In this document: positions 37,001-43,244 of the stretch, one piece after another
Numbering within the stretch: the stretch's first letter is position 1
Layout: each line of letters opens with the position of its first letter
DNA from: Zoroaster sp. YZ-2022
Taxonomy: Eukaryota; Echinodermata; Asteroidea; Forcipulatida; Zoroasteridae
Assembly: GCA_029582265.1 (NCBI GenBank)
Contig: CM055823.1
Span: 29,479,560-29,543,559 of the forward strand
Length of the DNA: 64,000 nt
Direction: 5' to 3'
Program-made: the position numbers and the translations under genes
Notes under the pieces: generated by a model
Told to the model about the DNA's origin: nothing
What the model saw: only the letters and a program-made list of their open reading frames with translations
Database searches by the model: none

Positions 37001-39473
37001 TTCAATGTATATCTTGATTCAAAGAGAGTAAGCATACTCATAGAAGCAGTTTTTCCAACATTACCAATGTTGTACCTTCCCTTCAATGTATATCTTGATT
37101 CAAAGAGAGTAAGCATACTCATAGAAGCAGTTTTTCCAACATTACCAATGTTGTACCTTCCCTTCAATGTATATCTTGATTCAAAGAGAGTAAGCATACT
37201 CATAGAAGCAGTTTTGACAACATTACCAATGTTGTACCTTCCCTTCAATGTATATCTTGATTCAAAGAGAGTAAGCATACTCATAGAAGCAGTTTTGACA
37301 ACATTACCAATGTTGTACCTTCCCTTCAATGTATATCTTGATTCAAAGAGAGTAAGCGTACTCATAGAAGCAATTTGGCCAACATTACCAATGTTGTACC
37401 TTCCCTTCAATGTATATCTTGATTCAAAGAGAGTAAGCGTACTCATAGAAGCAGTTTTTCCAACATTACCAATGTTGTACCTTCCCTTCAATGTATATCT
37501 TGATTCAAAGAGAGTAAGCATACTCATAGAAGCAGTTTTGACAACATTACCAATGTTGTACCTTCCCTTTAATGCATATCTTGATTCAAAGAGAGTAAGC
37601 ATACTCATAGAAGCAGTTTTGTCAACATTACCAATGCTGTACCTTCCCTTCAATGTATATCTTGATTCAAAGAGAGTAAGCATACTCATAGAAGCAGTTT
37701 TGTCAACATTACCGATGCTGTACCATCCCTTCAATGTATATCTTGATTCAAAGAGAGTAAGCATACTCATAGAAGCAGTTTGGCCAACATTACCAATGTT
37801 GCACCTTCCCTTCAATGTATATCTTGATTCAAAGAGAGTAAGCATACTCATAGAAGCAATTTGGCCAACATTACCAATGCTGTGCCTCTCCTTTTATCCC
37901 TCCTACTATAGATGTGGACAAGTCACGTGAACAGATTATCAAAGAGGTGATAGAGGCGGTACGACATGGTGTTGGTCCGGTGGCAGCTTTCAAACGAGCC
38001 GTTCTCATCAACAAGTTGCCAAAGACAAGATCTGGCAAGATACCAAGACAGACTGTTGCGGCGTTAGCAGACGGGGAACCCTTCAACGTAAGTTACTTGT
38101 TGGTGACACAGAATTAAGTTTGTTGGTGACATGTTTAATAAGACGTAATTAGACATTTATTTCCATGTTTTCAACAAAAAAGAAATATATCTTGATTACA
38201 ATTGTGTTGTATGTCACTGGCTCTGGCAAAACCCTAAACTTGGACCCAATTTTCAAAAGTGAGATTTTGGTATAGTTTGATTCTCGAGATTTTCCTTTCA
38301 TTTGATACCAGATTAGTAGAAATCAGGAAAACAAATCTGATTTCAACAAATCTGGTATCAAATGAAAGAGGAAAATCTCACTTTTGAAAATTGGGTTCAA
38401 GTTTAGGGTTTTGCCAGTGACAGGATTAATACAACTGAATATTGAAATCAACAGAAATGTCATTGTACCATTGATGAAAATATAACCAAGAATAGGAAAA
38501 AGTAAAACACAATGCTTTTATGCTTTTTTCCTTTGACAGACAAAGACTTGTACAGGACATGGATGTGAAACCATGGGCATAAATCCCGGGGGGATGGGGG
38601 ATACATGTATATAACCCCCCCCCCTGAGGGGGAGGGGATGGTCCATAGGATGCATAGAATCATCCCCCAGAATTTTTCATGCCATAAAAAAATAATAATA
38701 AAAAGTGAATAATTTGTGAAACACAAGAAAGAAAATTTGGTTTGTTTACTATCATCCCTCATTTTTTAACATGGATTTATGCCACTGTGGGAAACATTAG
38801 TCAGGAGTGCAATTATGTCAACTTTTACTTTTTCATTCATTAAAAAAAAATGAATGACATATTTCTTGAAAAAGAGTTGAAATGAAAGGAAGTTTCTGAT
38901 GTTGTGTCTTCCCTTTTATTATTATTATTGTTATATATTTCTTGTAATGAAACCAAGGATCCCTCAAAAGCACATATAAGCACTGCATCTCGGAAGCTTG
39001 AGGAAACCTTTATCTTTATTTATTAATTCACTTAGAAAACATTTATTAGTACCTGGCCTAGGAGTATTAACTTTTAATATTTTTATTTTAGTATATAAGG
39101 GCACTTGCTATGTGAACCAGAAACCCCTACTCTTCCACGATAAGTGTTCTGGATTCTTTTACGTGCACTACTTTAATAATCTAGTACACAGGGCTTGACA
39201 TCTCATCCAAAGGATGAAGCAATTATGGTTAAGTGTCTTGCTAAGGGACACAACCACCGTGACCAGCCATGTCGGGATTCGAACCCACATTCTGACAACA
39301 CCAGAACTTGAGTCCGATGCACTAGACCACTCAGCCACGACACTCCACTTCAAAGATCTTAATTTTGTTTTCTACTTTCATAGATTCCACCAACTATAGA
39401 AGATGCATCTGTCTATGAAGTGATCCGAGGAGAAATGGAGAAAGCTGGTATCATCAAGCCTAAACCGGTATAA
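18879..39473 (+). CDS. ACSS3: Acyl-CoA synthetase short-chain family member 3, mitochondrial
   Basis: This enzyme activates short-chain acids, chiefly propionate, to their CoA esters with ATP in mitochondria. Sixteen exons: 18879-19234, 19700-19844, 20257-20445, 21251-21382, 22083-22226, 24404-24484, 24934-25029, 25125-25276, 26122-26225, 26855-26950, 29527-29590, 30465-30546, 31248-31370, 34923-35022, 37912-38087, 39384-39473. All borders are AG/GT and phases agree, giving 709 residues (human about 686). The N-terminus is rich in Arg/Ser and non-acidic, like a mitochondrial presequence. Motifs seen: YMPMIPQAM, the ATP loop [10 protein letters not shown] (313-322), [28 protein letters not shown] (near 462-472), GYYDTMDAG (548-556), [12 protein letters not shown], and the catalytic-lysine motif [11 protein letters not shown] with Lys664. 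All key residues are intact, so the gene looks functional. The start is the first Met before the presequence. The stop lies inside a tandem repeat, and a distant AATAAA at 39876-39881 could serve as polyA signal. Confidence 0.97.
19411..19466. repeat. Short inverted repeat in ACSS3 intron 1
   Basis: CACAGTCTCCTATTT and its exact reverse complement AAATAGGAGACTGTG are separated by about 25 bases. It could be a miniature element or a hairpin in the pre-mRNA. Confidence 0.6.
20494..20717. mobile_element. hAT MITE with 8-bp target duplication in ACSS3 intron 3
   Basis: The ends are CAGCGGCGTAGCCA and TGGCTACGCCGCTG, a perfect inverted pair. The octamer CAATGGAA flanks it at 20486-20493 and 20718-20725. 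The 224-bp interior is dominated by G and C runs. It sits about 50 bases after the exon 3 splice donor. Confidence 0.92.
20885..20938. repeat. (GGGCA)n simple repeat
   Basis: About ten GGGCA/AGGCA pentamers lie in a row in ACSS3 intron 3. Confidence 0.9.
21490..21846. mobile_element. TGTGACCCACTCTGTG MITE in ACSS3 intron 4
   Basis: The ends TGTGACCCACTCTGTGAAAA and TTTTCACAGAGCGGGTCACA are inverted. The interior shares GATGATGTACTCTTTCCAGC with the nested copy at 13014-13431. A small tandem duplication of TTTGTTTTCCTTTCGAATG is specific to this copy. Confidence 0.8.
22297..23730. repeat. 76-bp minisatellite in ACSS3 intron 5 (about 19 copies)
   Basis: The unit contains GTGACTCAAATTGAGTCGCC, AGGTTTGCTGGAGTCATG and AAGACTTGGTTGAGTC. 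Nearly every unit carries an exact TGACTCA heptamer, the consensus AP-1 site; a minority have TGACTCT. The array starts about 70 bases after the exon 5 donor. Confidence 0.93.
23731..24403. other. Unique-looking intron 5 remainder
   Basis: AT-rich intron sequence between the 76-bp array and exon 6. No coding sequence or repeat family is recognised. Confidence 0.4.
25647..25916. mobile_element. TTAA-CTCTAACC MITE in ACSS3 intron 8
   Basis: The borders are TTAACTCTAACCACCCCAAA and GGGGGTTAGGGTTAA, with TTAA at both sides. An almost identical copy is at 51651-51917 in the ZU5 gene, sharing CTGGCAAGAAGTACAGGCC and ATGCATGGTGCATTTTGAAG. Confidence 0.85.
26983..28310. repeat. 81-bp minisatellite in ACSS3 intron 10, forward (about 16 copies)
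   Basis: The unit contains AACATTGGTAATGTTGGC, AAAACTGCTTCTATGAG and CTCTTTGAATCAAGATATAC. The array begins about 32 bases after the exon 10 donor at 26951. The same unit, inverted, fills the end of intron 14 (36174-37889). The unit length is a multiple of three, so periodic frames occur on both strands and are not genes. Confidence 0.95.
28366..29364. mobile_element. 1-kb element with TGTGACCCGCTCTATCG inverted ends
   Basis: The left end TGTGACCCGCTCTATCGTAA and right end TTACGATAGAGCGGGTCACA are perfect inverted repeats, flanked by TA. Just inside, GAGGAATGTCCCCC and GGGGGACATTCCTC also pair. A related copy at 31864-32673 shares these ends and the internal CTGTCAAAC words. No intact coding region is seen. 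Confidence 0.85.
29645..30260. repeat. ACCTATA-rich repeat interrupted by a TTAA MITE
   Basis: Clusters of AACCTATAAAAACCTATATT at about 29655-29770, 29938-29990 and after 30238 form a low-complexity repeat. The MITE at 29988-30238 sits within the last cluster, between ACCTATTTTAA and TTAATAAACCTATA. Confidence 0.6.
29988..30238. mobile_element. TTAA-flanked MITE, CCAGTTCGCG-end family (copy 2)
   Basis: The ends TTAACCAGTTCGCGT and ACGCGAACTGGTTAA are perfect inverted repeats including the TTAA target. Internal GCGGATCGGAGAGCGTCTAA links it to 1736-2372. It lies in ACSS3 intron 11. Confidence 0.85.
30678..31041 (+). mobile_element. tRNA-Leu-derived SINE, tail type 1
   Basis: The head looks like a tRNA: an A-box-like TGGTCGAGCGG and a B box GGTTCGAATCC. 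The body that follows (TGTCCTTGAGCAAGACAC, ACCTGTGAGGGCAGAG, CAGCAATTGAGCTGTATAC) is shared with the copies near 33703, 34409 and 39920. It ends in (ATT)n. ACSS3 intron 12. Confidence 0.85.
31432..31690. mobile_element. Palindromic MITE in ACSS3 intron 13
   Basis: GGGCCAAAGTCATGGTACAG and CCAAGCCTTTGAGAAGCCC at the left have near-perfect reverse complements at the right (GGGCTTCTCAAAGGCTTGG, CTGTACCATGACTTTGGCC). The arms of about 40 bases would give a strong hairpin starting some 60 bases after the exon 13 donor. Confidence 0.8.
31864..32673. mobile_element. Element with TGTGACCCGCTCTAT inverted ends (copy 2)
   Basis: The ends TGTGACCCGCTCTATCATAA and ATAGAGCGGGTCACA pair, as do GAGGAATGTCCCCC and GGGGGACATTCCTC. 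It resembles 28366-29364 with an inverted middle (for example TTGTTTGACAGTGTTTG). ACSS3 intron 13. Confidence 0.8.
33130..33660. mobile_element. Interspersed repeat (family K) with nested MITE
   Basis: Words such as CCAATTGCAGCCAAAATTGC, GATTGGAATTCTGTCATG and AGCCACCATACTTTGTAT recur, inverted at 46500-46765 and direct at 58930-59640. A MITE of the CGATCAGAGCATACTG type (33325-33545) interrupts it. Confidence 0.65.
33325..33545. mobile_element. CGATCAGAGCATACTG inverted-repeat MITE, nested
   Basis: Arms AGACTAATTGCGGTGACACC and GGTGTCACCGCAATTAGTCT are perfect inverted repeats, as are the inner CTCGACGTTTCGATC and GATCGAAACGTCGAG. The duplicated GCTGTGTTTT context on the two sides (33277 and 33551) marks the insertion into the family K repeat. 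Confidence 0.8.
33703..34078 (+). mobile_element. tRNA-Leu-derived SINE, tail type 1 (full length)
   Basis: The head folds as a tRNA with the anticodon loop CTCAAGT between CCGGA and TCTGG, giving anticodon CAA (Leu). A box TGGCCGAGCGG and B box GGTTCGAATCC are present. The body ends with GTGGATATGTGCGCTATATA followed by a (CATCGT)n tail. It is a retroposon in ACSS3 intron 13, not a tRNA gene. Confidence 0.88.
34409..34771 (-). mobile_element. tRNA-Leu-derived SINE, tail type 1, reverse
   Basis: The (AAT)n tail comes first at 34409, then the reverse complement of the SINE body, ending with the inverted tRNA-like head near 34700-34771 (GGGATTCGAACCC is the inverted B box). It lies in reverse orientation about 330 bases from the forward copy at 33703, so the two could pair in the transcript. 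Confidence 0.85.
35139..35189 (+). other. In-frame duplicate of part of ACSS3 exon 14 (pseudo-exon)
   Basis: The segment repeats the last part of exon 14 (AAGGGACTTGTTCCAGTC region) after a 167-bp step. It is preceded by TTGTTTAG and followed by the same GTCAGT donor. It is 51 nt long, starts in phase 1 and ends in phase 1 without a stop, so inclusion would add 17 residues (reading [15 protein letters not shown] at the end). The downstream intron sequence is duplicated too. Confidence 0.75.
35298..35541. repeat. 34-bp tandem repeat (about 7 copies)
   Basis: The unit is CCATTTTGTTGTTTAGACCG plus TTGTCGCGGTGCAG, with one shortened copy. It starts where the duplicated exon 14/intron 14 segment ends; both contain TTTTGTTGTTTAG, so the array seems to grow from that junction. 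Confidence 0.88.
35758..36074. mobile_element. Single-copy TTAA-CCCTCATAC MITE in ACSS3 intron 14
   Basis: It begins TTAACCCTCATACTATAG and ends ATAGAAGGGTTAA. It carries the same inner order as the left part of 7314-8189 (AGTCAACTGCC, GACTGTTGACCCAAATG, GCACTAGATATACCTTGGCA) without tandem expansion. Confidence 0.8.
36174..37889. repeat. 81-bp minisatellite in ACSS3 intron 14, inverted (about 21 copies)
   Basis: The unit is the reverse complement of the intron 10 unit (26983-28310): TCAAAGAGAGTAAGCATACT, CATAGAAGCAG and CAATGTTGTACCTTCCC. The last copy ends about 22 bases before exon 15. Periodic frames on both strands follow from the 81-bp length. Confidence 0.95.
38214..38421. mobile_element. 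Palindromic MITE in ACSS3 intron 15
   Basis: TGTCACTGGCTCTGGCAAAA, CCTAAACTTGGACCCAATTT and AAAAGTGAGATTTT at the left are matched by inverted copies at the right (AAAATCTCACTTTTG, AAATTGGGTTCAAGTTTAGG, TTTTGCCAGTGACA). Arms of about 60 bases enclose a short middle that is itself partly inverted (CTGGTATCAAATGAAAG). Confidence 0.85.
38944..39346 (-). mobile_element. tRNA-derived SINE, tail type 2, reverse
   Basis: The inverted tRNA-like head is at 39265-39346 (GGGATTCGAACCC; AGACCACTCAGCCACGACAC). The body differs from type 1: it contains the inverted form of GAACCAGAAACACC and GGATCCCTCAAAAG-type words also found in 60742-61120. An inserted or diverged stretch lies between. ACSS3 intron 15, ending about 37 bases before the last exon. 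Confidence 0.75.
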
Positions 39474-39570
39474 ACCCCCTAAACCGGTATAAACCCCCTA
39501 AACCGGTATAAACCCCCTAAACCGGTATAAACCCCCTAAACCGGTATAAACCCCCTAAACCGGTATAAAC
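39459..39570 (+). repeat. 19-bp tandem repeat overlapping the ACSS3 stop codon
   Basis: AAACCGGTATAAACCCCCT is repeated about six times. The first copy contains the last codons (Lys-Pro-Val) and the TAA stop of ACSS3 at 39471-39473. Later copies therefore sit in the 3' UTR. Confidence 0.93.
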
Positions 39571-39919
39571 CAGCTGCTGTAACTACTAACTTCATGTGTA
39601 ATCACTGTATTCATTTTTATCGTCACGATCAGAGCAGACTTTCCACAGGGTATGGAATCAATGTTCTAGTTTAAGATGAACACAGTGACTGAAAATTACT
39701 GGTTCATTTATGCAGCAGGAATGGTAATATGTGACCGTCCACCACGAACGGGCTGTAAAGTCGCACACGTTGATTTAGCAGTACGGCTTGAAATGCATTA
39801 AAGGCACCTGGCACTGGTATTTTGTCCAAATGTAGCTTTTGTCATAAATATATACATTTTTATGAGTGGAATGTGAATAAACAAGTAACTAAGGTTACAG
39901 AAATAGTGGTTTTATTGTA

Positions 39920-40286
39920 TAATAATAATAATAATAATAATAATGTATAGATTTATATAGCGCACGTATCCACCAACTAAGTGGCGCTCAAGGCGCATTA
40001 TATTATTATCCCTGCTCATAAGGCTCATAAGGCTCATAAATCATTCCTGAAACCATCTCAGCTCCCTGGGGAGTATACAGCTCAATTGCTGCCATTTCTA
40101 GCGCATAGAGAGCAAACCATCTCTGCCTTCACAGGTACCCATTTAACCCCTGGGTGGAGAGAAGCAATTATGGTTAAGTGTCTTGCTCAAGGACACAGGT
40201 GTCACGGCCGGGCTCGAACCCACACTCTGCTGCTGGCAACACCAGAACTTGAGTTCAGTGCGCTAGACCACCGGCCGACAATCCAC
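39920..40286 (-). mobile_element. tRNA-Leu-derived SINE, tail type 1, reverse
   Basis: An (AAT)n tail at 39920-39944 precedes the inverted body (GCGCTCAAGGCGCATTATAT, CCTGGGGAGTATACAGCTC) and the inverted head (CGGGCTCGAACCC; CTAGACCACCGGCC). It lies within the 39730-41835 element. Confidence 0.85.
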
Positions 40287-40470
40287 TTTTCGTGCATTAT
40301 ACAACACACGGGACCCACGGCTTTCGTCCCATCCGAAGCGACGAAGCAATTATGGTTAAGTACCTTGCTCAAGGATACAAGTGTCACGACCGGGGCTCGA
40401 ACCCACACCCTGCTGCTGGCAACACCAGAACTTGAGTTCGGTGCGCTAGACCGCTCGGCCACGACACTCC
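40287..40470 (-). mobile_element. tRNA-Leu-derived SINE, tail type 2, truncated, reverse
   Basis: The inverted head (GGGGCTCGAACCC; GACCGCTCGGCCACGACAC) follows a short tail with ACGGGACCCACGGCTTTCG, the inverted counterpart of the type 2 tail in 60742-61120. It directly abuts the previous SINE in the same orientation. Confidence 0.8.
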
Positions 40471-40979
40471 CACTGTATTTACGACTTTAGAATAGGCCAC
40501 CCCTTTACATTGACACATGGTGGCGCTGTTCGTGACGTCATTCGAGGCGGGGATATTTGAAGAGAAAATGTGTAGTCTGGCCCCATACATTACGTCTGGG
40601 TACCTGATCGGTACGATGCGTCACCGAATCCGAGAGTACGACAATGAGAAACCTCAATCAAGCCTCAAACCATTTCCATATTTTAAATGAATAAAAAAGC
40701 AATATGAAGAATTATATATATGACTACTGTACTACTAGTACTACTAGTACTACTACTAGTCATGCTAGTGCAAAGAAAGCGAATCAATTAATTATGTAAT
40801 TAATCTCTGACAAACCTGACAGAATGACACATTGGTCATTGCACTATAGTCTATACACAACTGTCAAGTCTGTCATGAACTGCCAGCACACATACCTACA
40901 AAATGTATGCCTAACCTGTAACCTAGTTTCAGATGAAACGACAACGTAAAACAAGGCCCAAGGGGAAGCATGCAAGTTT

Positions 40980-41327
40980 TCACGATATAGGTGCAGCAAT
41001 GCCGCTAGTGCTACGAAAACTGCATAGCGTCACTGCATAGCGCTGAAAACGACGTCGACAGGACCACTTTGCCCTCGTTATCCTGACTTTCGCTGCCCAT
41101 AACCGCCTATATTTGGGATCAGCTGGAAACAGATGCAGGCTGACCCCATCTTTAGTTGTTTTGTTGCATCCAGCAGCAATACACCTGGTCGGCATTGCTG
41201 GGAAAATGCCGGAAAAATGCCTTTTTTTATAACAAACCAAACCACACGTGTGTAAACACAGGCAATTCTCGAGGGCGTCGAGGGTCGATGTTCCATCAGC
41301 GGCGAATCCTTCCTCGAATGACGTCAC
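40980..41327 (-). pseudogene. THAP-type zinc-finger fragment
   Basis: On the minus strand, starting at the Met whose ATG is at 41195, the frame reads MPTRCIAAGCNKTTKDGVSL, followed by HLFPADPKYRRLWAAKV. This is the start of a THAP domain: Cys-x4-Cys, the FP pair and the conserved Trp. The second zinc pair (Cys-x2-His) is not found in this frame, so it is a first exon or a broken copy. THAP domains occur in P-element-type transposases and in host DNA-binding proteins. It sits in a mobile element, so a transposon-captured or transposase-derived fragment is likely. Confidence 0.6.
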
Positions 41328-41935
41328 AAAAAGGGATGGGCGGAGTCACCCTCCAAACAACTTCATATTGTTTTTAAACATATAAATCCTGACAAATAAT
41401 CACTCAAACAATTTGTTTATTGTTAATACACATATACTTTATTGTTTAAATCAATAAAAAAACCTATTGCCAGGTGCCTTTAAAAATCAGTCGGTTGGCC
41501 ATTTTGGTATTTTTTTAGAAATGAAAAGTTTGAAATATTCTCCTTTAGTTCTGAAAATTTCAGAATTGAATTCAATTTCAAAAATCATGAAAACCATGTT
41601 TTCTTTCGGGCAATGAGTTCATAAATCTGTACAAAATGTAAGTTTATATGAAGTTTATATGAAAGTGTAAGTAATTAGTGTAATGACTTTGATACACCAC
41701 AACTTCGCGTAGGAATGTAGGAATGACTTGTGTTTGGTATCATTTTAAACCTTATGATATACTCTTTCCAAAAATATATGAACCTCCAAATGTGAAATTT
41801 TCGACTTTACAGCCCCTTTGTGGTGGATGGTCACATATGACCTTATCATGTAGGGTATTATGGCAGTCACTGAGTTAATCTAAAACTAGCCGTCCGATTC
41901 CATGCCCTGTTGATTGTGTCAATACTGTCCCTTTA

Positions 41936-43180
41936 AATGGTATATATAAATATGAAAGTGAGGCTGTAATTCTCACAACCACACACACCACAAATAAGGA
42001 TTTCTTTGTCTGACCTCATGGCGGATATATTGACCTTTTGGCCTTGTGTGCGAAAAGTCTATTGGGTTCCCATATGACAAAATATAATTTGCTTTTCCAA
42101 AACAGGGAAATACTTGAGTACTTTCATTTTTGGTCACGTTTTGCTCACTTAGTCATATGTGTAGCAGGAAATCTGATAGGTATGGTTTCACAATATTATA
42201 ATTCATTGCATGTACATTATTATCTCTCTCTAGTTTTTAATTATCAAAGTAATTGTTATAATATTCTATATGATGTAAATGGAACGTACTTTTTTCAAAG
42301 AAAGATTCGATTTTCGATAAAATACGTATAAATTAAGAATCATGAGCTTAATATAGTGTAATTTTAACAACATTATCAAAATAACTGTTCTTGTAAATAC
42401 CTGGTTAAAGATGATTATCACATGCCCATGGTCCGATGTACCTTAACAAATTAATTGATTTACTTTGAAAAAATCAATTAAAATTTTGAAAAGTTACGAC
42501 TTTCAAATTAGACATGGCTCAAAACAGTCCATTTAGTCATATTAACAGACAAATAAAAACAGAATTATGATCTTATAAGGTTGTTTCAACCATTTCAGTT
42601 GGATAGTTTGGTTGTACAGTGGTCAGGTTGCATGTGTGCCTTGATTGATCTTCAAGCAGTGTTAAGTGCACACAAACACACACTCTAAGCATAACTTACT
42701 AGTAAACATTAGTCAAATATTTATCATTCATTGGCATTCACAATTGAGAAAACTCTGTCTGTACTAAAGAAGTATGGATTAAAAATTCATTTTTTAGACC
42801 ATTGTGGATACTAAAAAGGAATAACATTTAAAAAAAAATCATGTTCACTTTCAAAAACATCAAATTTGTTTGAGGAAAAAATCTTCATCTCATGTATACA
42901 TTTTTCTCTTATTGTTGAAACATACTCTCAGTAATTTTAATAATACCTTAAAACTTGTCTGGTAACACAACTATTTTTAAATTTAATTGTCCAAAAACCT
43001 TGAATAAATGAAAAAAGTGTAATAGATATATCAAAGCATTATATTGAACTATTTTTATATATACATTAAATGTTAATTAACTTGATTGTTCTAACTCATG
43101 TATGATCATGGAAATATTTCTTCTATAGAATTAAATTTTAGAAGATTTAAGTCATAAGAATGTTATTACTATTAAGGCTT
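41936..43180. other. AT-rich intergenic DNA, no recognised feature
   Basis: This stretch is strongly AT-rich with no convincing reading frame, RNA gene or repeat family. A plus-strand frame at 42038-42331 has no recognisable similarity and is treated as chance. Confidence 0.4.
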
Positions 43181-43188
43181 GCTTTAAC

Positions 43189-43222
43189 CATAGAGCAAGG
43201 ACCTTCTGGTCCTTGCTCTATG
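43189..43222. repeat. Perfect 15-bp hairpin with duplicated flanks
   Basis: CATAGAGCAAGGACC and its exact reverse complement GGTCCTTGCTCTATG enclose the loop TTCT. GCTTTAACC stands on both sides (43181-43189 and 43222-43230), like a 9-bp target duplication. Confidence 0.9.
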
Positions 43223-43244
43223 CTTTAACCCTAAGCCCTTACAG

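Larger units (their letters stand above)
39730..41835. mobile_element. 2.1-kb element with TGTGACCGTCCACCAC ends
   Basis: The left end TGTGACCGTCCACCACGAAC and the right end GTGGTGGATGGTCACA are inverted repeats; next inside, GGGCTGTAAAGTCG and CGACTTTACAGCCCC also pair. The element carries two reverse tRNA-type SINEs (39920-40470) and a minus-strand THAP zinc-finger fragment (41195-41050), so it is larger than a typical MITE. Confidence 0.75.
39615..41935. mobile_element. Family D MITE interrupted by a 2.1-kb element
   Basis: The left half (TCACGATCAGAGCAGACTTT to GGAATGGTAATA) and the right half (TATGACCTTATCATGTAGGG to ATACTGTCCCTTTAA) together make one family D copy. The insert at 39730-41835 has TGTGACC ends and TA on both sides, at the same site as the insert in the copy at 12913-13553. 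Confidence 0.8.

Noticed and set aside
36937..37930. Frames of more than 300 codons over the 81-bp arrays
   Set aside because: The same periodic artefact appears on both strands in introns 10 and 14 of ACSS3.
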